Source of the DNA: Fibrobacter sp. UWB11
GTDB lineage: Bacteria; Fibrobacterota; Fibrobacteria; Fibrobacterales; Fibrobacteraceae
Length of the DNA stretch: 57,519 nucleotides
Reading direction: 5' to 3'
Assembly: GCF_900143015.1 (NCBI RefSeq)
Contig: NZ_FSRT01000006.1
Span: 1-57,519 of the forward strand
Positions 34,490 to 44,657 of the stretch are shown here, one piece after another (position 1 is the stretch's first letter; every line of letters begins with the position of its first letter). The position numbers and the translations under genes were made by a program. The notes beneath the pieces are model-generated. The model was given only the letters and a program-made list of their open reading frames with translations, was not told the DNA's origin and ran no database searches.

Positions 34490-37400
34490 ATGACGAAATC
34501 CATAGTTATCCGCGATGCTCATGAACACAACCTCCGCCATGTCGATTTGACGATTCCCCGCGACTCGATTGTCGTGGTCACAGGCGTTTCGGGCTCGGGC
34601 AAGTCGAGCCTTGCCTTTGATACGGTGTTCCAGGAAGGGCAACGCCGCTTTGTGGAGTCGCTTTCGGCGTATGCGCGCCAGTTCATCGGCCGCATGAAGC
34701 ATCCGGATGTGGAAAGCGTTCGCGGAATTTCGCCGACGATTTCGATTGACCAGAAGACGGTGAACCGTAACCCGCGCAGTACGGTGGGTACGGTGGTCGA
34801 GATTTTGGACCATTACCGTTTGATGTTTGCTCGCCTCGGCGTTCCGCATTGCCCTAAGTGTGGCAAGGTGATTCAGGCGCAGTCCGTCGACCAGATTGTC
34901 GATAACTTGTACGCTAGCGACGAGAATAAAAAGATTTTGGTGATGGCGCCGATTGTGCAGGAGCGCAAGGGCGAATACCGCAAGGAACTCGCGGAGCTCA
35001 AGGAAAATGGATTTGTCCGCGTGCGCGTGGATGGGACGATTTACAGGCTCGAAGAAGTGCCGCTGTTGGTGCGTTACGAGAAGCACACGATTGAAGTGGT
35101 GATTGACCGCTTGACGCTCGAACGCAAGAACATGAGCCGTTTGCGCGAGGCGATTGAAGGTGCCTTGAAGCTCACGGACGGAAAGCTCGTGTCGTTCTTG
35201 CTGACATCGCAGGAGGCGGGCGTGGATGGTGCCGCGAAGGAAGAATACCGCTTGCAGGGTACGCAACTCGCTTGTCCGAAGTGCGGAATTTCTATCCCGG
35301 AACTCGAACCGCGATTCTTTAGCTTTAACGACCCGAAGGGGCAATGCCCCGCCTGCAAGGGCCTTGGCGAAAGTTGCAAGTTCGATATCAATTTGATTGT
35401 GCCGAATCCGGATTTGTCTTTGAAAGAGGGTTGCCTTGCCCCGCAAAAGAAGGACGACGGTTGCATTATCTTTAGCGATTTCGGTTGGCGCAATTTGCGC
35501 ACGATTGCAAACGAAATGCACTTTTCGCTTGATACGCCGTGGAATAAGCTCAAAAAGGCGCAGCAGGATGCCGTGCTTTACGGGACTCCGAGCGGGAGTG
35601 AACGCGGTGTGGTGACGATTATGCAGGAACTTTGGGACATGTGGCATATTTACCACTTCCGAAAGTATATGCAGATTGGCGTTTGTCCGGAATGTCACGG
35701 AACGCGAATCAACCGCATTGCGGCGGCCGTCGATTTCCACGGTCATAACATTTGCGAGATGACGGAATGGTCTGTTGAAAAGTCCGTTGAGTTTTTTGAT
35801 AAGCTCAAGTTGAGCCCCAAGGAACAGCGCATCGGTCGCGAAGTGCTCAAGGAAATCCGCGGGCGCCTTGGATTCTTGAAGGCGGTGGGCCTTGGCTATT
35901 TGGACATTAGCCGCAAGGCTTCGACGCTTTCGGGCGGTGAGGCGCAGCGTATCAGGCTCGCAAGCGCCGTGGGTGCGGGGCTCCAGGGCGTGCTTTATGT
36001 GCTTGATGAACCAAGTATTGGGCTGCACCCACGTGACAACGATAAGTTGCTCGAGATGCTCGAGCGCTTGCGAGCCCAAGGCAACAGCCTTCTCATCGTG
36101 GAACACGATGAGGATACGATGCGTCATGCGGATTGCGTGATTGATGTGGGCCCTGGCGCGGGTGTCGAAGGCGGTCGCATTTTGGCGGCAGGCACTGTCG
36201 AAGAATTGGAAAAGAACAAGTCTTCGCTTACGGGCGCTTATTTGAGCGGTCGCAAGGCGATTGAAATTCCGACACAGCGCATGAAGATTGATGCAAAGAC
36301 GCCGAAGCTTAAGATTTGCGGTGCTTGCGAAAACAACCTCAAGAACATTGATGTGGAAATCCCGCTGGGTGGTGCGTTTACTGTTGTGACGGGCGTTTCT
36401 GGCTCGGGCAAAAGCACGCTCATCAACCAGATTTTGCGCCGTGAACTTGCCCGCGTGTTCTACAATTCCGAAGAACCGGTCGGCAAGTTTGACCATTTGG
36501 AAGGTCTCGAAAACATCGACAAGGTCATCGAAATTGACCAGACGCCGATTGGGCGCACCCCGCGCAGCAACCCGGCGACTTATACGAAAATTTGGGACGA
36601 TATCCGCGACTTGTTTGCGGGTATGGAAGAAAGCAAGGTGCGCGGGTACACGAAGAGTCGCTTTAGCTTTAACGTGAAGGGTGGCCGTTGCGATGCTTGC
36701 GAAGGTGCGGGCGTGAAGGTCATCGACATGCACATTTTGCCGAGCGTGCAAGTCACTTGTGATGTGTGCGACGGCAAACGCTTTAACGAAGCGACCCGTG
36801 AAGTTTATTTTAAGGGCAAGAATATTTCGGAAGTGCTCGACATGAGCATCAGCGAAGCCGCTGAATTTTTCAAGGACATTCCAAAAATTGCAGAACCGCT
36901 CAAGCTCCTTTGCGAAGTAGGCCTTGGCTACCTCACGCTCGGTCAGCCTTCCACAACTTTGAGCGGTGGCGAAGCGCAACGAGTGAAAATTGCTTCGGAA
37001 CTCCGCCGTCCGGGTACGGGCAAGACGCTTTACTTGCTCGACGAACCGACAACCGGTTTGCATTTTGAAGATATCCGCCGATTGCTCGAATGTTTGAACC
37101 GCTTGCGCAGTCTCGGCAACAGCGTCGTGGTGATTGAACACAACCTCGATGTGATCAAGTGTGCAGACTGGATTATCGATTTGGGCCCGGATGCGGGCGT
37201 GAATGGCGGCCGCATTATCGCGACGGGAACTCCCGAACAAATTGCCAAATGCAAAAAGTCGGAGACGGGGCGTTACTTGGCTCCGGTCTTGGCGAAAAAG
37301 CATGGCGAAAACAAACATTTTGAACGCACGGATGAAAAGGGCGAAGATTACTCGCTCGATATCGAAGTTCACGGTGCGCGCAAGCACAACCTCAAAAACA

Positions 37401-39784
37401 TCGATGTGACGATTCCGCGCCATAAGCTTACCGTGATTACGGGCGTTTCGGGCTCGGGCAAGTCGAGCCTCGCGTTCCATACGCTCTTTAGCGAAGGCCA
37501 GCGCCGCTTTGTCGAAACGCTTAGCACGTATGCTCGTCGATTCTTGGGTCGCCCTGACCGTGGTAGCATTGATTCCATTTCGGGCTTGGCGCCTGCGATT
37601 GCAATTGACCAAAAGAGCGCAAGCAAGAGCCCGCGTAGTACGGTCGCAACGCTCACTGAGATTTACGACTACTTCCGCATTTTGTGGGCTCGCGTAGGCA
37701 CGGCGCATTGTTTGAAATGCGGAAAGCCGGTCAGCTCTTATGCCGCTGGCGACTTGATGCAGTTTGCTTTTGACCGAGACATCAACAAGATGGTGACGGT
37801 GCTTGCTCCGTTCGAAATCAAGGACGAAATTAAGTTGTCCAAGATTCTCACGGAAAAGGGTTACCGCAAGGCATATCTTGGCAAAAAGCTTGTGGAACTC
37901 CCGCTGCCCAAAGTCCCGACACGCGAAAAGCAGTTGCTGGCTGTAGTCGATTCTGTGGTGGTCAAGGAAGAAAATCGTGCTCGCCTTGTTGAAGCGTTTG
38001 AACGCGGCTACCGCGATGGTAACGGAATTCTCTACGTGGATTGCGATGGCGAAGAACGTCTCGCTGCAAGCGAAAAGCCGGGTTGCCCGGATTGCGGCTG
38101 GTACATGGATTCCGCGCTGAACCCCAAGCATTTCAGTTTCAATACGCACTGGGGCGCCTGCGAAACATGCCTTGGTCTTGGTCATTTTAAGGATGGCGAA
38201 GAATGCCCGGATTGCCATGGCGAACGCTTGAAGCCAGAATATCTTGCGGTGCGCATCTTGGGCAAGAACATTATGGATGTGCATCACATGAGCATTGCCG
38301 AAGCTCGCGATTGGTTTGCAAAGGTGGATTTCACCCAGGAAGAAAATGCGACTTCTGCATCCATCCAAAGTAAAACGACAATTGCCTCTCCGCTCCTCCG
38401 CGAAATCATTGGTCGTTTGGACTTCTTGATTAGCGTGGGCCTTGGCTACATTGGTCTTGACCGTGCGGGCGATACGCTCTCGGGAGGTGAATCCCAGCGT
38501 ATCCGCTTGGCAAGCCAAATCGGCAGCGGCCTTGAAGGCGTACTTTATGTGCTTGATGAACCGACTGTGGGCCTTCACGAAAGCGATACCGCGAAACTTC
38601 TCGATACACTTTACCGCTTGCGCGATTTGGGCAATACGCTTGTGGTTGTGGAACACGACATTAAGATGATGCAGGCCGCAGACCACATTATCGATATGGG
38701 CCCTGGTGCTGGAGACTTTGGCGGTGAAGTTGTTGCCGAAGGAAGTCCAGCGGAACTTGCAAAACCGTATGCGTTGCAGCAGTTCCCGCGCAGCGAAACG
38801 GTCAAGTTCCTTACGTATTCCACGCCGGTCGCTAACCAGCTGGAACCGGTGCGCATTACGGAGGATACGGAATTCTATGAATTCAAGAACCTCAAGGCGA
38901 ATAACTTGAAAAATTTGTCTGTGAAATTCCCGAAAAAGGCGGTGAGCGTTGTCTGTGGCGTTTCGGGATCGGGCAAGAGTTCTCTTGTTGTTGATGAAAT
39001 ATTCCCGGCGCTTAAAAAACAGTTTCAGGCGCGTGGACGCAAAAAACAGAGCGGCGAAGTCTTGCTTGTGGACCAGAGCCCGATTTCGGGAACGCCACGC
39101 AGTACGCCGGCAAGCTTTACAGGTGTCTTTGACGATATCCGCAAGCTGTTCGCGAAGCTCGAACAGTCCAAGATGAAGGGCTTCGATTACGGTCGCTTTA
39201 GCTATAACCTTGCGCGAGGCCGTTGCCCCGCTTGCGAGGGCCGTGGCGCCGTCGCTGTCGAAATGCACTTCCTCTCGGATATTTGGGAAACTTGTGAAGT
39301 CTGCGGTGGCAAACGTTACAATCAAGAAACTCTTACGGTCACGTTCAAGGGCAAGAACATTGCTGACGTGCTTGACATGCGCATTGTCGAAGCCTGCGAA
39401 TTCTTCAAGGACCAGCCGAAAATTTTGCCGAAACTCGAATGTCTCCGCGATGTGGGCCTCCCGTACGTGAAACTCGGTCAACCCGTGACGACGCTTTCGG
39501 GCGGTGAATCCCAGCGCTTAAAGCTTGCTGCTGAACTTTGCCGCCGTCCGGCAAATGAAATGGTCTACCTGCTCGACGAACCGACAACGGGGCTTCATTT
39601 GAAGGATATCCAGATTCTGTGGAACCTCTTGCGTAGGCTTTCGGCGCGTGGCGATACGGTCATTGTCATTGAGCACCATCCGGATATTATCCGTTTGGCG
39701 GACTGGAAGGTCGAATTGGGGCCTGTTGGCGGTGCAAAGGGCGGTTACTTGCTTGAAATGGGCGTTAATTCGTCAAAATTTTAG
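34490..39784 (+). CDS. uvrA: UvrA excinuclease subunit, tandem-duplicated (four ABC modules)
   Basis: 1764 aa, against about 940 for ordinary UvrA. Two UvrA units are fused. Walker A motifs GVSGSGKS(S/T) occur near residues 32, 634, 984 and 1489, and ABC signatures LSGGE(A/S)QR near 480, 824, 1330 and 1669. Zinc-finger Cys pairs are present in both halves ([16 protein letters not shown]...[16 protein letters not shown]...[16 protein letters not shown]...CEVCGGKR). The first unit (1 to about 945) is close to standard; the second (about 955-1764) is shorter and its UvrB-binding region is divergent. The protein scans DNA for damage and loads UvrB. A single chain probably replaces the homodimer. 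Chlamydiae have a similarly fused UvrA. No Shine-Dalgarno; leaderless-type promoter. Confidence 0.97.
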   Translation: MTKSIVIRDAHEHNLRHVDLTIPRDSIVVVTGVSGSGKSSLAFDTVFQEGQRRFVESLSAYARQFIGRMKHPDVESVRGISPTISIDQKTVNRNPRSTVGTVVEILDHYRLMFARLGVPHCPKCGKVIQAQSVDQIVDNLYASDENKKILVMAPIVQERKGEYRKELAELKENGFVRVRVDGTIYRLEEVPLLVRYEKHTIEVVIDRLTLERKNMSRLREAIEGALKLTDGKLVSFLLTSQEAGVDGAAKEEYRLQGTQLACPKCGISIPELEPRFFSFNDPKGQCPACKGLGESCKFDINLIVPNPDLSLKEGCLAPQKKDDGCIIFSDFGWRNLRTIANEMHFSLDTPWNKLKKAQQDAVLYGTPSGSERGVVTIMQELWDMWHIYHFRKYMQIGVCPECHGTRINRIAAAVDFHGHNICEMTEWSVEKSVEFFDKLKLSPKEQRIGREVLKEIRGRLGFLKAVGLGYLDISRKASTLSGGEAQRIRLASAVGAGLQGVLYVLDEPSIGLHPRDNDKLLEMLERLRAQGNSLLIVEHDEDTMRHADCVIDVGPGAGVEGGRILAAGTVEELEKNKSSLTGAYLSGRKAIEIPTQRMKIDAKTPKLKICGACENNLKNIDVEIPLGGAFTVVTGVSGSGKSTLINQILRRELARVFYNSEEPVGKFDHLEGLENIDKVIEIDQTPIGRTPRSNPATYTKIWDDIRDLFAGMEESKVRGYTKSRFSFNVKGGRCDACEGAGVKVIDMHILPSVQVTCDVCDGKRFNEATREVYFKGKNISEVLDMSISEAAEFFKDIPKIAEPLKLLCEVGLGYLTLGQPSTTLSGGEAQRVKIASELRRPGTGKTLYLLDEPTTGLHFEDIRRLLECLNRLRSLGNSVVVIEHNLDVIKCADWIIDLGPDAGVNGGRIIATGTPEQIAKCKKSETGRYLAPVLAKKHGENKHFERTDEKGEDYSLDIEVHGARKHNLKNIDVTIPRHKLTVITGVSGSGKSSLAFHTLFSEGQRRFVETLSTYARRFLGRPDRGSIDSISGLAPAIAIDQKSASKSPRSTVATLTEIYDYFRILWARVGTAHCLKCGKPVSSYAAGDLMQFAFDRDINKMVTVLAPFEIKDEIKLSKILTEKGYRKAYLGKKLVELPLPKVPTREKQLLAVVDSVVVKEENRARLVEAFERGYRDGNGILYVDCDGEERLAASEKPGCPDCGWYMDSALNPKHFSFNTHWGACETCLGLGHFKDGEECPDCHGERLKPEYLAVRILGKNIMDVHHMSIAEARDWFAKVDFTQEENATSASIQSKTTIASPLLREIIGRLDFLISVGLGYIGLDRAGDTLSGGESQRIRLASQIGSGLEGVLYVLDEPTVGLHESDTAKLLDTLYRLRDLGNTLVVVEHDIKMMQAADHIIDMGPGAGDFGGEVVAEGSPAELAKPYALQQFPRSETVKFLTYSTPVANQLEPVRITEDTEFYEFKNLKANNLKNLSVKFPKKAVSVVCGVSGSGKSSLVVDEIFPALKKQFQARGRKKQSGEVLLVDQSPISGTPRSTPASFTGVFDDIRKLFAKLEQSKMKGFDYGRFSYNLARGRCPACEGRGAVAVEMHFLSDIWETCEVCGGKRYNQETLTVTFKGKNIADVLDMRIVEACEFFKDQPKILPKLECLRDVGLPYVKLGQPVTTLSGGESQRLKLAAELCRRPANEMVYLLDEPTTGLHLKDIQILWNLLRRLSARGDTVIVIEHHPDIIRLADWKVELGPVGGAKGGYLLEMGVNSSKF

Positions 39785-39847
39785 AACATCTTTTCTAAGA
39801 AGAAATTATTTTTCTAAACGAGAAGGTTCTAAAAGACAGGAGAGCTT

Positions 39848-42277
39848 ATGACATTTTCCCGATTGCTTCCGCTTTTGTTGCTAGTCCCGGCGCTTACCAT
39901 GGCCGATGAAGACCGCAACTTCAAATTGACTTCGGAAAATTTTAAGGTCGGTAGCCTCCTGGACGGAAGTATTGTAGAAAATGCTTCCAAGAAAGCTATT
40001 GCATTGGACAAATCTTTAGCAATCTCGCAAGCTCCGGTGTTCCCGCTGCACCCTAACACGCTTTACCTTCGCTATAAAAAATCCGCAAAGGAATATTATT
40101 GGTTTTCTGGGGAAGCAAAGCCGGAAGAATATAAAAAGCTCCATGCCTTTAACCTTAAAGATAATCATCTAGGCGTGCGCGAAGTCGCTGGCCTCCGTTT
40201 TTACGCCTCCCGCCAGTATAAAGCCTTCCAGGACGAAGCTGATATCTACTTTGATGCCGAGTACGTTTATTCCCCGCGCGTATCCAAACTCCTGTTTATG
40301 AAGAATGGCAAGTGGCAGGTCTTGGAAGAAAGCGTTCATCCGGGCATGGTGCAAATCCAGTCCGATGAAAAAAAATTGGAAGTCGTGGCCTTGAATTCAA
40401 AGATGAAAGCGGGGACGAGGACGATTTATCCGGCAGAAAATGGGGTCTACATTTTCTCCTTCAATGCGCCTGACAAATATCCGTATGTGGATGCCGCTGT
40501 GCTCAAGCCGGGCGAGGTGCTCACGTTCAATGTGAAGTTCCCGGAACCGGATTCCGTTGTCGAACTTTCGAGCTCTAGCGCCGTTCCCGAAGTTGCCGTA
40601 ACTAGTTCGGGGGCTGTTCCCGTTGCAGATTCTGTATCAGTTTCTTCTAGCTCGGGTGCCGCTCCTGCTGATTCTTTGGTAATTCCTGATTTTGACGCTC
40701 CTGTTTCGAGTTCCAGTGTTGCTTCTTCGGAATCGAAATCGCCTGCGCCAGAGCTTTCCGTGACGCTTGAACAAGTGCAGGCTCTTCAAACGCTCGAAGA
40801 AACTGAAACACTTTACGATGCTTTCTCTGCTGATGTCGACAAGAATTTCACGCGTGTGGACACGACTGAATTTTCGAAATTCTATCCGCCCATCAAGCCC
40901 GCCGATTCTCTTGGACTGAATGATTCTGGAAAGGTCTATCGCAATTACGTTTCTCACTATAATTACAAACGTGCCGAAGCGCAAACGTTGTGGCGCCAAA
41001 AGAAGTTAGGTGTTGTGAGTGCTATGTACAAGGCGTTCCATGCAAAGCTTGATAGTCTTCAGGCTCTTCCGATTGATATCAACGTGAAACCTGTTGCAAT
41101 CGAAAACATTTTGAAAGCTCCCGAAACCGTTACGGACTCGGCAGACACGATTAAGAATGTAACGGGGCCTGCAAAGGTGGATTCTCTGAACCTTCATTTT
41201 GGTGCGGCTCACAGCCGTGTAGAAGTTTCTTGGAAAGGCGTTGTGGAAGGTTTCTCTATGGATTCGCTTTCGTCCATGCTTGCCAATAACGATTCTACTC
41301 TCGTAACAACGTTGCACCTTGTGAACAATAAGCCGGTGTGGGTGTTCAAGGAAGGAACTCTTGTTGGCCGTTACCAGTATCGATATACCAAGATTCTTTT
41401 CCGTGTGGGCGATTCTCTCTATACCGGCAAGGGTGAATTTAGTTTGCCTAAACACATTGCAATGGAAAAAGAAGTTGAGGAATGGCTTAGGAATAAAGTG
41501 CCTGAATCGTCTTCGTCTGTAATTGCAAGTTCGTCTTCCGAAGCTGTGGTAGATACAGTCAAGGCGGACTCCTTTAATATTGTTGAACATGCAACTCGCG
41601 GTACCGTTGCCATTATTGATTCCGGCTCGTTCCGCTATCGTGGCAAGGTTGTTTCGATGTCACCGTACGCAATCCATACAACCGAAGTCACGCAGGAATT
41701 TTTCCACAAGATTATGGGGCTTCTGGATTCTGCAAAGCGCATTCCGGATAGGTCTGCATTCAAGGGCCCGCAAAAACCGGTCCAGAACATTACTTGGGAA
41801 AAAGCTCAATATGCATGTAAGGTGCTTGGCGGTGATTTGCCGACCGAAGCTCAGTGGGAATATGCTGGTCGTGCCGGTAGCAACGATGGAATTCTTTGGA
41901 ATTCCGATGACGTGATGAGTGTCGGCAAGTATGCAATCTTCGCGGAAAACTCTTTTAAGAGAGGCAAAAAGAGCGACGCTTATGGTCCGCACGATGTAGC
42001 GACCAAGTCTCCGAATGCATGGGGCCTTTATGATATGTCGGGTAACGTAACCGAATGGACTCGCGATAATTACTTTGCAATCACGTTCTCTATTGAAAGC
42101 TCAAATCCGACGGGTTCTTTCTGGGGTACGGGTAAAGTAATAAAGGGCGGTTCCTGGAAGGACAAGGCAAAGAAACTGAACATGACTGAACGAGATGATG
42201 AAGATCCACGTTACTGGTCTGATTTCATCGGCTTCCGTTGCGTGTTCCCACTCGATAGAATTATTCAGGGAAAGTAA
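39848..42277 (+). CDS. Secreted protein with C-terminal formylglycine-generating-enzyme-like domain
   Basis: 809 aa. Signal peptide (LLPLLLLVPALTMA). Residues 25-225 form a beta-rich domain of unknown type. Ser-rich linkers (SSSSAVPE, SSSSGAAP, SSSSVASSES, ESSSSVIASSSSE) divide the protein, as in Fibrobacter secreted enzymes. A middle helical/beta domain follows, then an FGE-sulfatase (SUMF1) domain at about 595-809: MSPYAIHTTEVTQEFFHKIMG, PVQNITWEKAQYACKVLGG, LPTEAQWEYAGRAG, WGLYDMSGNVTEWTRD, KGGSWKD, GFRCV. The catalytic Cys pair of true FGE is not apparent, so a binding or structural role is likelier. CAGGAGAG precedes the ATG. Confidence 0.87.
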   Translation: MTFSRLLPLLLLVPALTMADEDRNFKLTSENFKVGSLLDGSIVENASKKAIALDKSLAISQAPVFPLHPNTLYLRYKKSAKEYYWFSGEAKPEEYKKLHAFNLKDNHLGVREVAGLRFYASRQYKAFQDEADIYFDAEYVYSPRVSKLLFMKNGKWQVLEESVHPGMVQIQSDEKKLEVVALNSKMKAGTRTIYPAENGVYIFSFNAPDKYPYVDAAVLKPGEVLTFNVKFPEPDSVVELSSSSAVPEVAVTSSGAVPVADSVSVSSSSGAAPADSLVIPDFDAPVSSSSVASSESKSPAPELSVTLEQVQALQTLEETETLYDAFSADVDKNFTRVDTTEFSKFYPPIKPADSLGLNDSGKVYRNYVSHYNYKRAEAQTLWRQKKLGVVSAMYKAFHAKLDSLQALPIDINVKPVAIENILKAPETVTDSADTIKNVTGPAKVDSLNLHFGAAHSRVEVSWKGVVEGFSMDSLSSMLANNDSTLVTTLHLVNNKPVWVFKEGTLVGRYQYRYTKILFRVGDSLYTGKGEFSLPKHIAMEKEVEEWLRNKVPESSSSVIASSSSEAVVDTVKADSFNIVEHATRGTVAIIDSGSFRYRGKVVSMSPYAIHTTEVTQEFFHKIMGLLDSAKRIPDRSAFKGPQKPVQNITWEKAQYACKVLGGDLPTEAQWEYAGRAGSNDGILWNSDDVMSVGKYAIFAENSFKRGKKSDAYGPHDVATKSPNAWGLYDMSGNVTEWTRDNYFAITFSIESSNPTGSFWGTGKVIKGGSWKDKAKKLNMTERDDEDPRYWSDFIGFRCVFPLDRIIQGK

Positions 42278-42278
42278 A

Positions 42279-42860
42279 ATGAACAACGATTCCAATAAGG
42301 AAAAAAGTTTATTCAAGAAGCTTACGGCACTCCCGTATTTGCTGGTGTTCTTGGCATTGTTGATGCCATTGGCCAACGTTTCTTGCTCGGCAAAAGAGGA
42401 TAGCAAGCCGATTGCCGAAATGACGTTTTATCAGGTGGCTTCTGGTGTTGACCTCGATCAATCGCTTGTGGAACCGGCGCTGGGGCAGATGCACCGCATG
42501 GTCAAGGAGAATCCGAAAGTTCTCGACCGTTTCAAAACGCAGATGCCGAACTTCCCCAAGATGGAGTCCGTTCATCATTTGTACGGAATCCTAGCGGCTG
42601 TATTCTTGGCTGCTGTATTTGCTTGGCTTGTTCCGCTTGCATCGACGGTGATGGGGCTATTGTCGATGATTTCGCTGTGGTCGCTTTTGATGAAGCTATC
42701 GCATATTAGCGAAACTCTTGGAATCCCGCTCTTGAAAGTAGAGGCGGGCATTGGGCTTTATTGCGCGAGTTTCCTGATTTTGATTGGAACGGCGATGAAT
42801 ATCGCGACGATGGTCCGCCCGGCTGTTATGGCGCGGCGCGCTCGCAAAAAACAAAAGTAA
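42279..42860 (+). CDS. Membrane protein of unknown function
   Basis: 193 aa, starting 1 base after the FGE-domain gene, hence co-transcribed. The N-terminal hydrophobic helix (LPYLLVFLALLMPLANVSCSA) could be a membrane anchor; two or three more helices lie at about 100-165, and the tail is basic (RRARKKQK). A 60-residue loop between them would face the periplasm. Family not recognised; it may assist export or anchoring of the upstream product. Confidence 0.72.
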   Translation: MNNDSNKEKSLFKKLTALPYLLVFLALLMPLANVSCSAKEDSKPIAEMTFYQVASGVDLDQSLVEPALGQMHRMVKENPKVLDRFKTQMPNFPKMESVHHLYGILAAVFLAAVFAWLVPLASTVMGLLSMISLWSLLMKLSHISETLGIPLLKVEAGIGLYCASFLILIGTAMNIATMVRPAVMARRARKKQK

Positions 42861-43089
42861 ATAGAATCGAAGTTGTAACGCGCGGACCTGGCTTTTGCCG
42901 GGATTTACTTGATTTGAATACGTGACTTTTATCAAATGTAAGTAAATTGTAGTGAAATTTTACAAAAAAGTTATGATTTGTTGGGGTTTTCCTTTTGTTT
43001 CGAAAATTTTAAATTTTCGCGCGTTGTGGGGTTATCGTAGACACCTGTTTATGATAGCTGGATGTTTGGTACGTAACATTAAAAACCAA

Positions 43090-43110
43090 TGATACTTGGT
43101 GATAGTATCA
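43090..43110 (+). promoter_or_regulatory. Operator-like inverted repeat
   Basis: TGATACT, 7-base spacer, AGTATCA: a perfect 7-bp inverted repeat just upstream of TTTTAATATT (43114-43123), a possible -10 region. It lies in the 42861-43123 gap, which otherwise shows only AT-rich sequence. Confidence 0.4.
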
Positions 43111-43123
43111 GACTTTTAATATT

Positions 43124-43261
43124 ATGACAGAACAACGAAAAGTTTCTGCATCCGGTTTATCTTCGATTCCCCAAGGGAAGAATATAATCCCTGTTGCTTT
43201 TTCTGCAAACTTTTCGCTAACATCCTTGCCCCATTTAACGAACTCTATAGTTGGGAGATAG
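43124..43261 (+). CDS. Possible 45-residue leader or small protein
   Basis: ATG 43124 opens a 45-codon frame (MTEQRKVSASGLSSIPQGKN at the start, ending in NSIVGR) that stops at 43261, inside the ribosome site of the next gene. The TTTTAATATT box directly before the ATG would give a leaderless start. The overlap of its stop with the downstream Shine-Dalgarno allows translational coupling. No homologue recognised; it could be untranslated leader. Confidence 0.3.
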   Translation: MTEQRKVSASGLSSIPQGKNIIPVAFSANFSLTSLPHLTNSIVGR

Positions 43262-43264
43262 ACA

Positions 43265-44257
43265 ATGAGAAATCTGAAAGCATTTTCTGCTTTTGCTTTT
43301 GCCCTCGCCTTGACGGGAACATCATTTGCTGCCGATGGAGAAGAAATTCTCGGTACGTATGGCGCCATTACGGTTAAGAAGGTTCAAAAAGAGGTCGTAC
43401 AAGATTGGGAAAGTAAATCGTACAGAATTGTTGCTGTTATCGATGATGAATCTGATGAAACTCCGGTGATTACTGAAGATATCCAGGCGGATTCTGTTTA
43501 TTACAATCGTGTCTTTAAGTCCAAGATTCCGTCTACAATCATGTTGCCTTTCGATGTGCCAACGTGGAAGTTATCTGGCCTTAACGCTTTTGAATTTGTA
43601 AGTGTTGTGAAGTATACGGATCATTTTGTTATCAATGTTCGTGATGCCAAATATGCTAACACTATCAAGGCAAATACTCCTTATGTCGTCATGCCTGAAC
43701 AGGATAAGGATACAGTCATTTCGTTCCATATGGATTATCAAACTCCAGATTATGTGACTCTCAATACGACAACGGAAAATGGGCATGGAGTTTTTTCTGC
43801 AGGCGGTTATGATTGGAATGTTATAGGGACCTATGAACGTATAGAATTCAAAAAGCCTAAGGGTGTCTATGGTTTTGCTTCTGAAGAACGCGAAAATACG
43901 AAAATAGGTGATTTCAGGAGAGCTGCTTGCAGTGAAACACGTTGTCCCTTCATCAAACCTTTTAGAGCGTATTTAAAGTGCACTTTGACCAAGGAAGAGT
44001 CTGCTTCGCAAGTGAAGGGTTTGGCTAAGATGGCTGAATCTGCCAGTTTGGAGGATTTGCCAGAAAAGGTTGCTGTTAATGTTATTTCGGATAGCACTAA
44101 TAGTGGTACTACTTATATAGGAACCCTTAATACCCGTACGGGGGAATTTGTTAAGGAAGACAACCGTTGGAGCGATATGAAAGGTCGCTTGCTTCAGCAT
44201 AAGCCGACTGCGAAGGGTGTCTATTACCACAATAAGAAACAGGTTATTATCAAGTAG
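43265..44257 (+). CDS. Secreted protein of unknown function
   Basis: 330 aa. Signal peptide (LKAFSAFAFALALTGTSFA). The mature protein is beta-rich: TIMLPFDVPTWKLSGLNAFEFVSVVKYTDHFVINVRDAKYANTIKANTPYVVMPEQD, then YGFASEERENTKIGDFRRAACSETRCPFIKPFRAYLKC with three Cys in 21 residues. The pattern 'stIMLPFdv...IkAntPYVV...kPFRAYL' recalls repeat-containing secreted proteins of Fibrobacter and Bacteroidetes, but I cannot name the family. GGGAG before the ATG. A 51-codon gene follows after 13 bases. Confidence 0.75.
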   Translation: MRNLKAFSAFAFALALTGTSFAADGEEILGTYGAITVKKVQKEVVQDWESKSYRIVAVIDDESDETPVITEDIQADSVYYNRVFKSKIPSTIMLPFDVPTWKLSGLNAFEFVSVVKYTDHFVINVRDAKYANTIKANTPYVVMPEQDKDTVISFHMDYQTPDYVTLNTTTENGHGVFSAGGYDWNVIGTYERIEFKKPKGVYGFASEERENTKIGDFRRAACSETRCPFIKPFRAYLKCTLTKEESASQVKGLAKMAESASLEDLPEKVAVNVISDSTNSGTTYIGTLNTRTGEFVKEDNRWSDMKGRLLQHKPTAKGVYYHNKKQVIIK

Positions 44258-44270
44258 GATTGGTTGAAAA

Positions 44271-44426
44271 ATGAATATCAAGGTAGAAAAGAAAAAGTAT
44301 ATATTCCCCTGTATGGAAGTTGTGAATTTCACGCAAGAAGCTTGTCTGCTTAGTGCTTCACAAGAAGAAGATGATAATGGCGAAGATGTACCGGAAATCG
44401 AAACCTTTGATGGTGGATTTAACTAA
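44271..44426 (+). CDS. 51-residue small protein with a Bacteroidetes-type short-peptide pattern
   Basis: Short ORF of 51 codons directly downstream of the secreted protein and before a terminator. It begins MNIKVEKKKYIFPCMEVVNF, continues TQEACLLSAS and ends in an acidic tail with IETFDGGFN. The scheme 'basic start, YxxPxMEVV, LL(S/A)xS, acidic tail ending GGF(N/D)' resembles very short proteins frequent next to secreted-protein genes in Bacteroidetes, function unknown. The arrangement looks like a precursor peptide with a leader and an acidic core, but no maturation enzyme is nearby. The ribosome site is weak. Confidence 0.6.
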   Translation: MNIKVEKKKYIFPCMEVVNFTQEACLLSASQEEDDNGEDVPEIETFDGGFN

Positions 44427-44453
44427 CAAGTTTTTCCATTGAAGAAAATTGAA

Positions 44454-44486
44454 AAAAGGTCGCGAGTTCAGCACTCGCGACCTTTT
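44454..44486. terminator. Bidirectional terminator between the small protein and ychF
   Basis: AAAAGGTCGCGAGT / ACTCGCGACCTTTT with loop TCAGC, a perfect 14-bp stem with T-runs on both strands. Confidence 0.93.
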
Positions 44487-44619
44487 ACTTTCGTCTTTGT
44501 ACAAGTACCAAATGCTAGGCTCGAAAATAGGTTTGCAAGCAACCCTGCTTTGCTCGCCTTACGCATTTGTCGTCTGTAGCCGCTATACAAAACTTGGCAA
44601 CTTGTTGCCTTTGTTGCTG

Positions 44620-44638
44620 TTATCCACTTTGTGGATAA
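44620..44638. promoter_or_regulatory. Palindrome made of two facing DnaA-box-like sequences
   Basis: TTATCCAC-TTT-GTGGATAA. The bottom-strand 9-mer TTATCCACA equals the E. coli DnaA-box consensus, and the top-strand TTATCCACT differs in the last base. It lies just after the ychF stop (minus strand). No other boxes cluster here, so an origin is not implied. Confidence 0.35.
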
Positions 44639-44657
44639 GCGGCGTTCTTTCGTCTAA

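Noticed and set aside
34440-34490. LexA box controlling uvrA
   Set aside because: I looked for a TGC-type palindrome or CTGT-N8-ACAG upstream of uvrA and found none, only the -35/-10 pair.
34214-39481. A 1755-codon open frame on the minus strand covering most of uvrA
   Set aside because: It lies exactly antisense to the four-module UvrA frame, has no recognisable domain and is Arg/His/Asn-rich in the way frame shadows of this codon usage are. UvrA motifs are unambiguous.
43108-43368. 86-codon minus-strand frame overlapping the start of the 43265 gene
   Set aside because: Opposes a clear signal peptide and Shine-Dalgarno on the other strand; no recognisable product.
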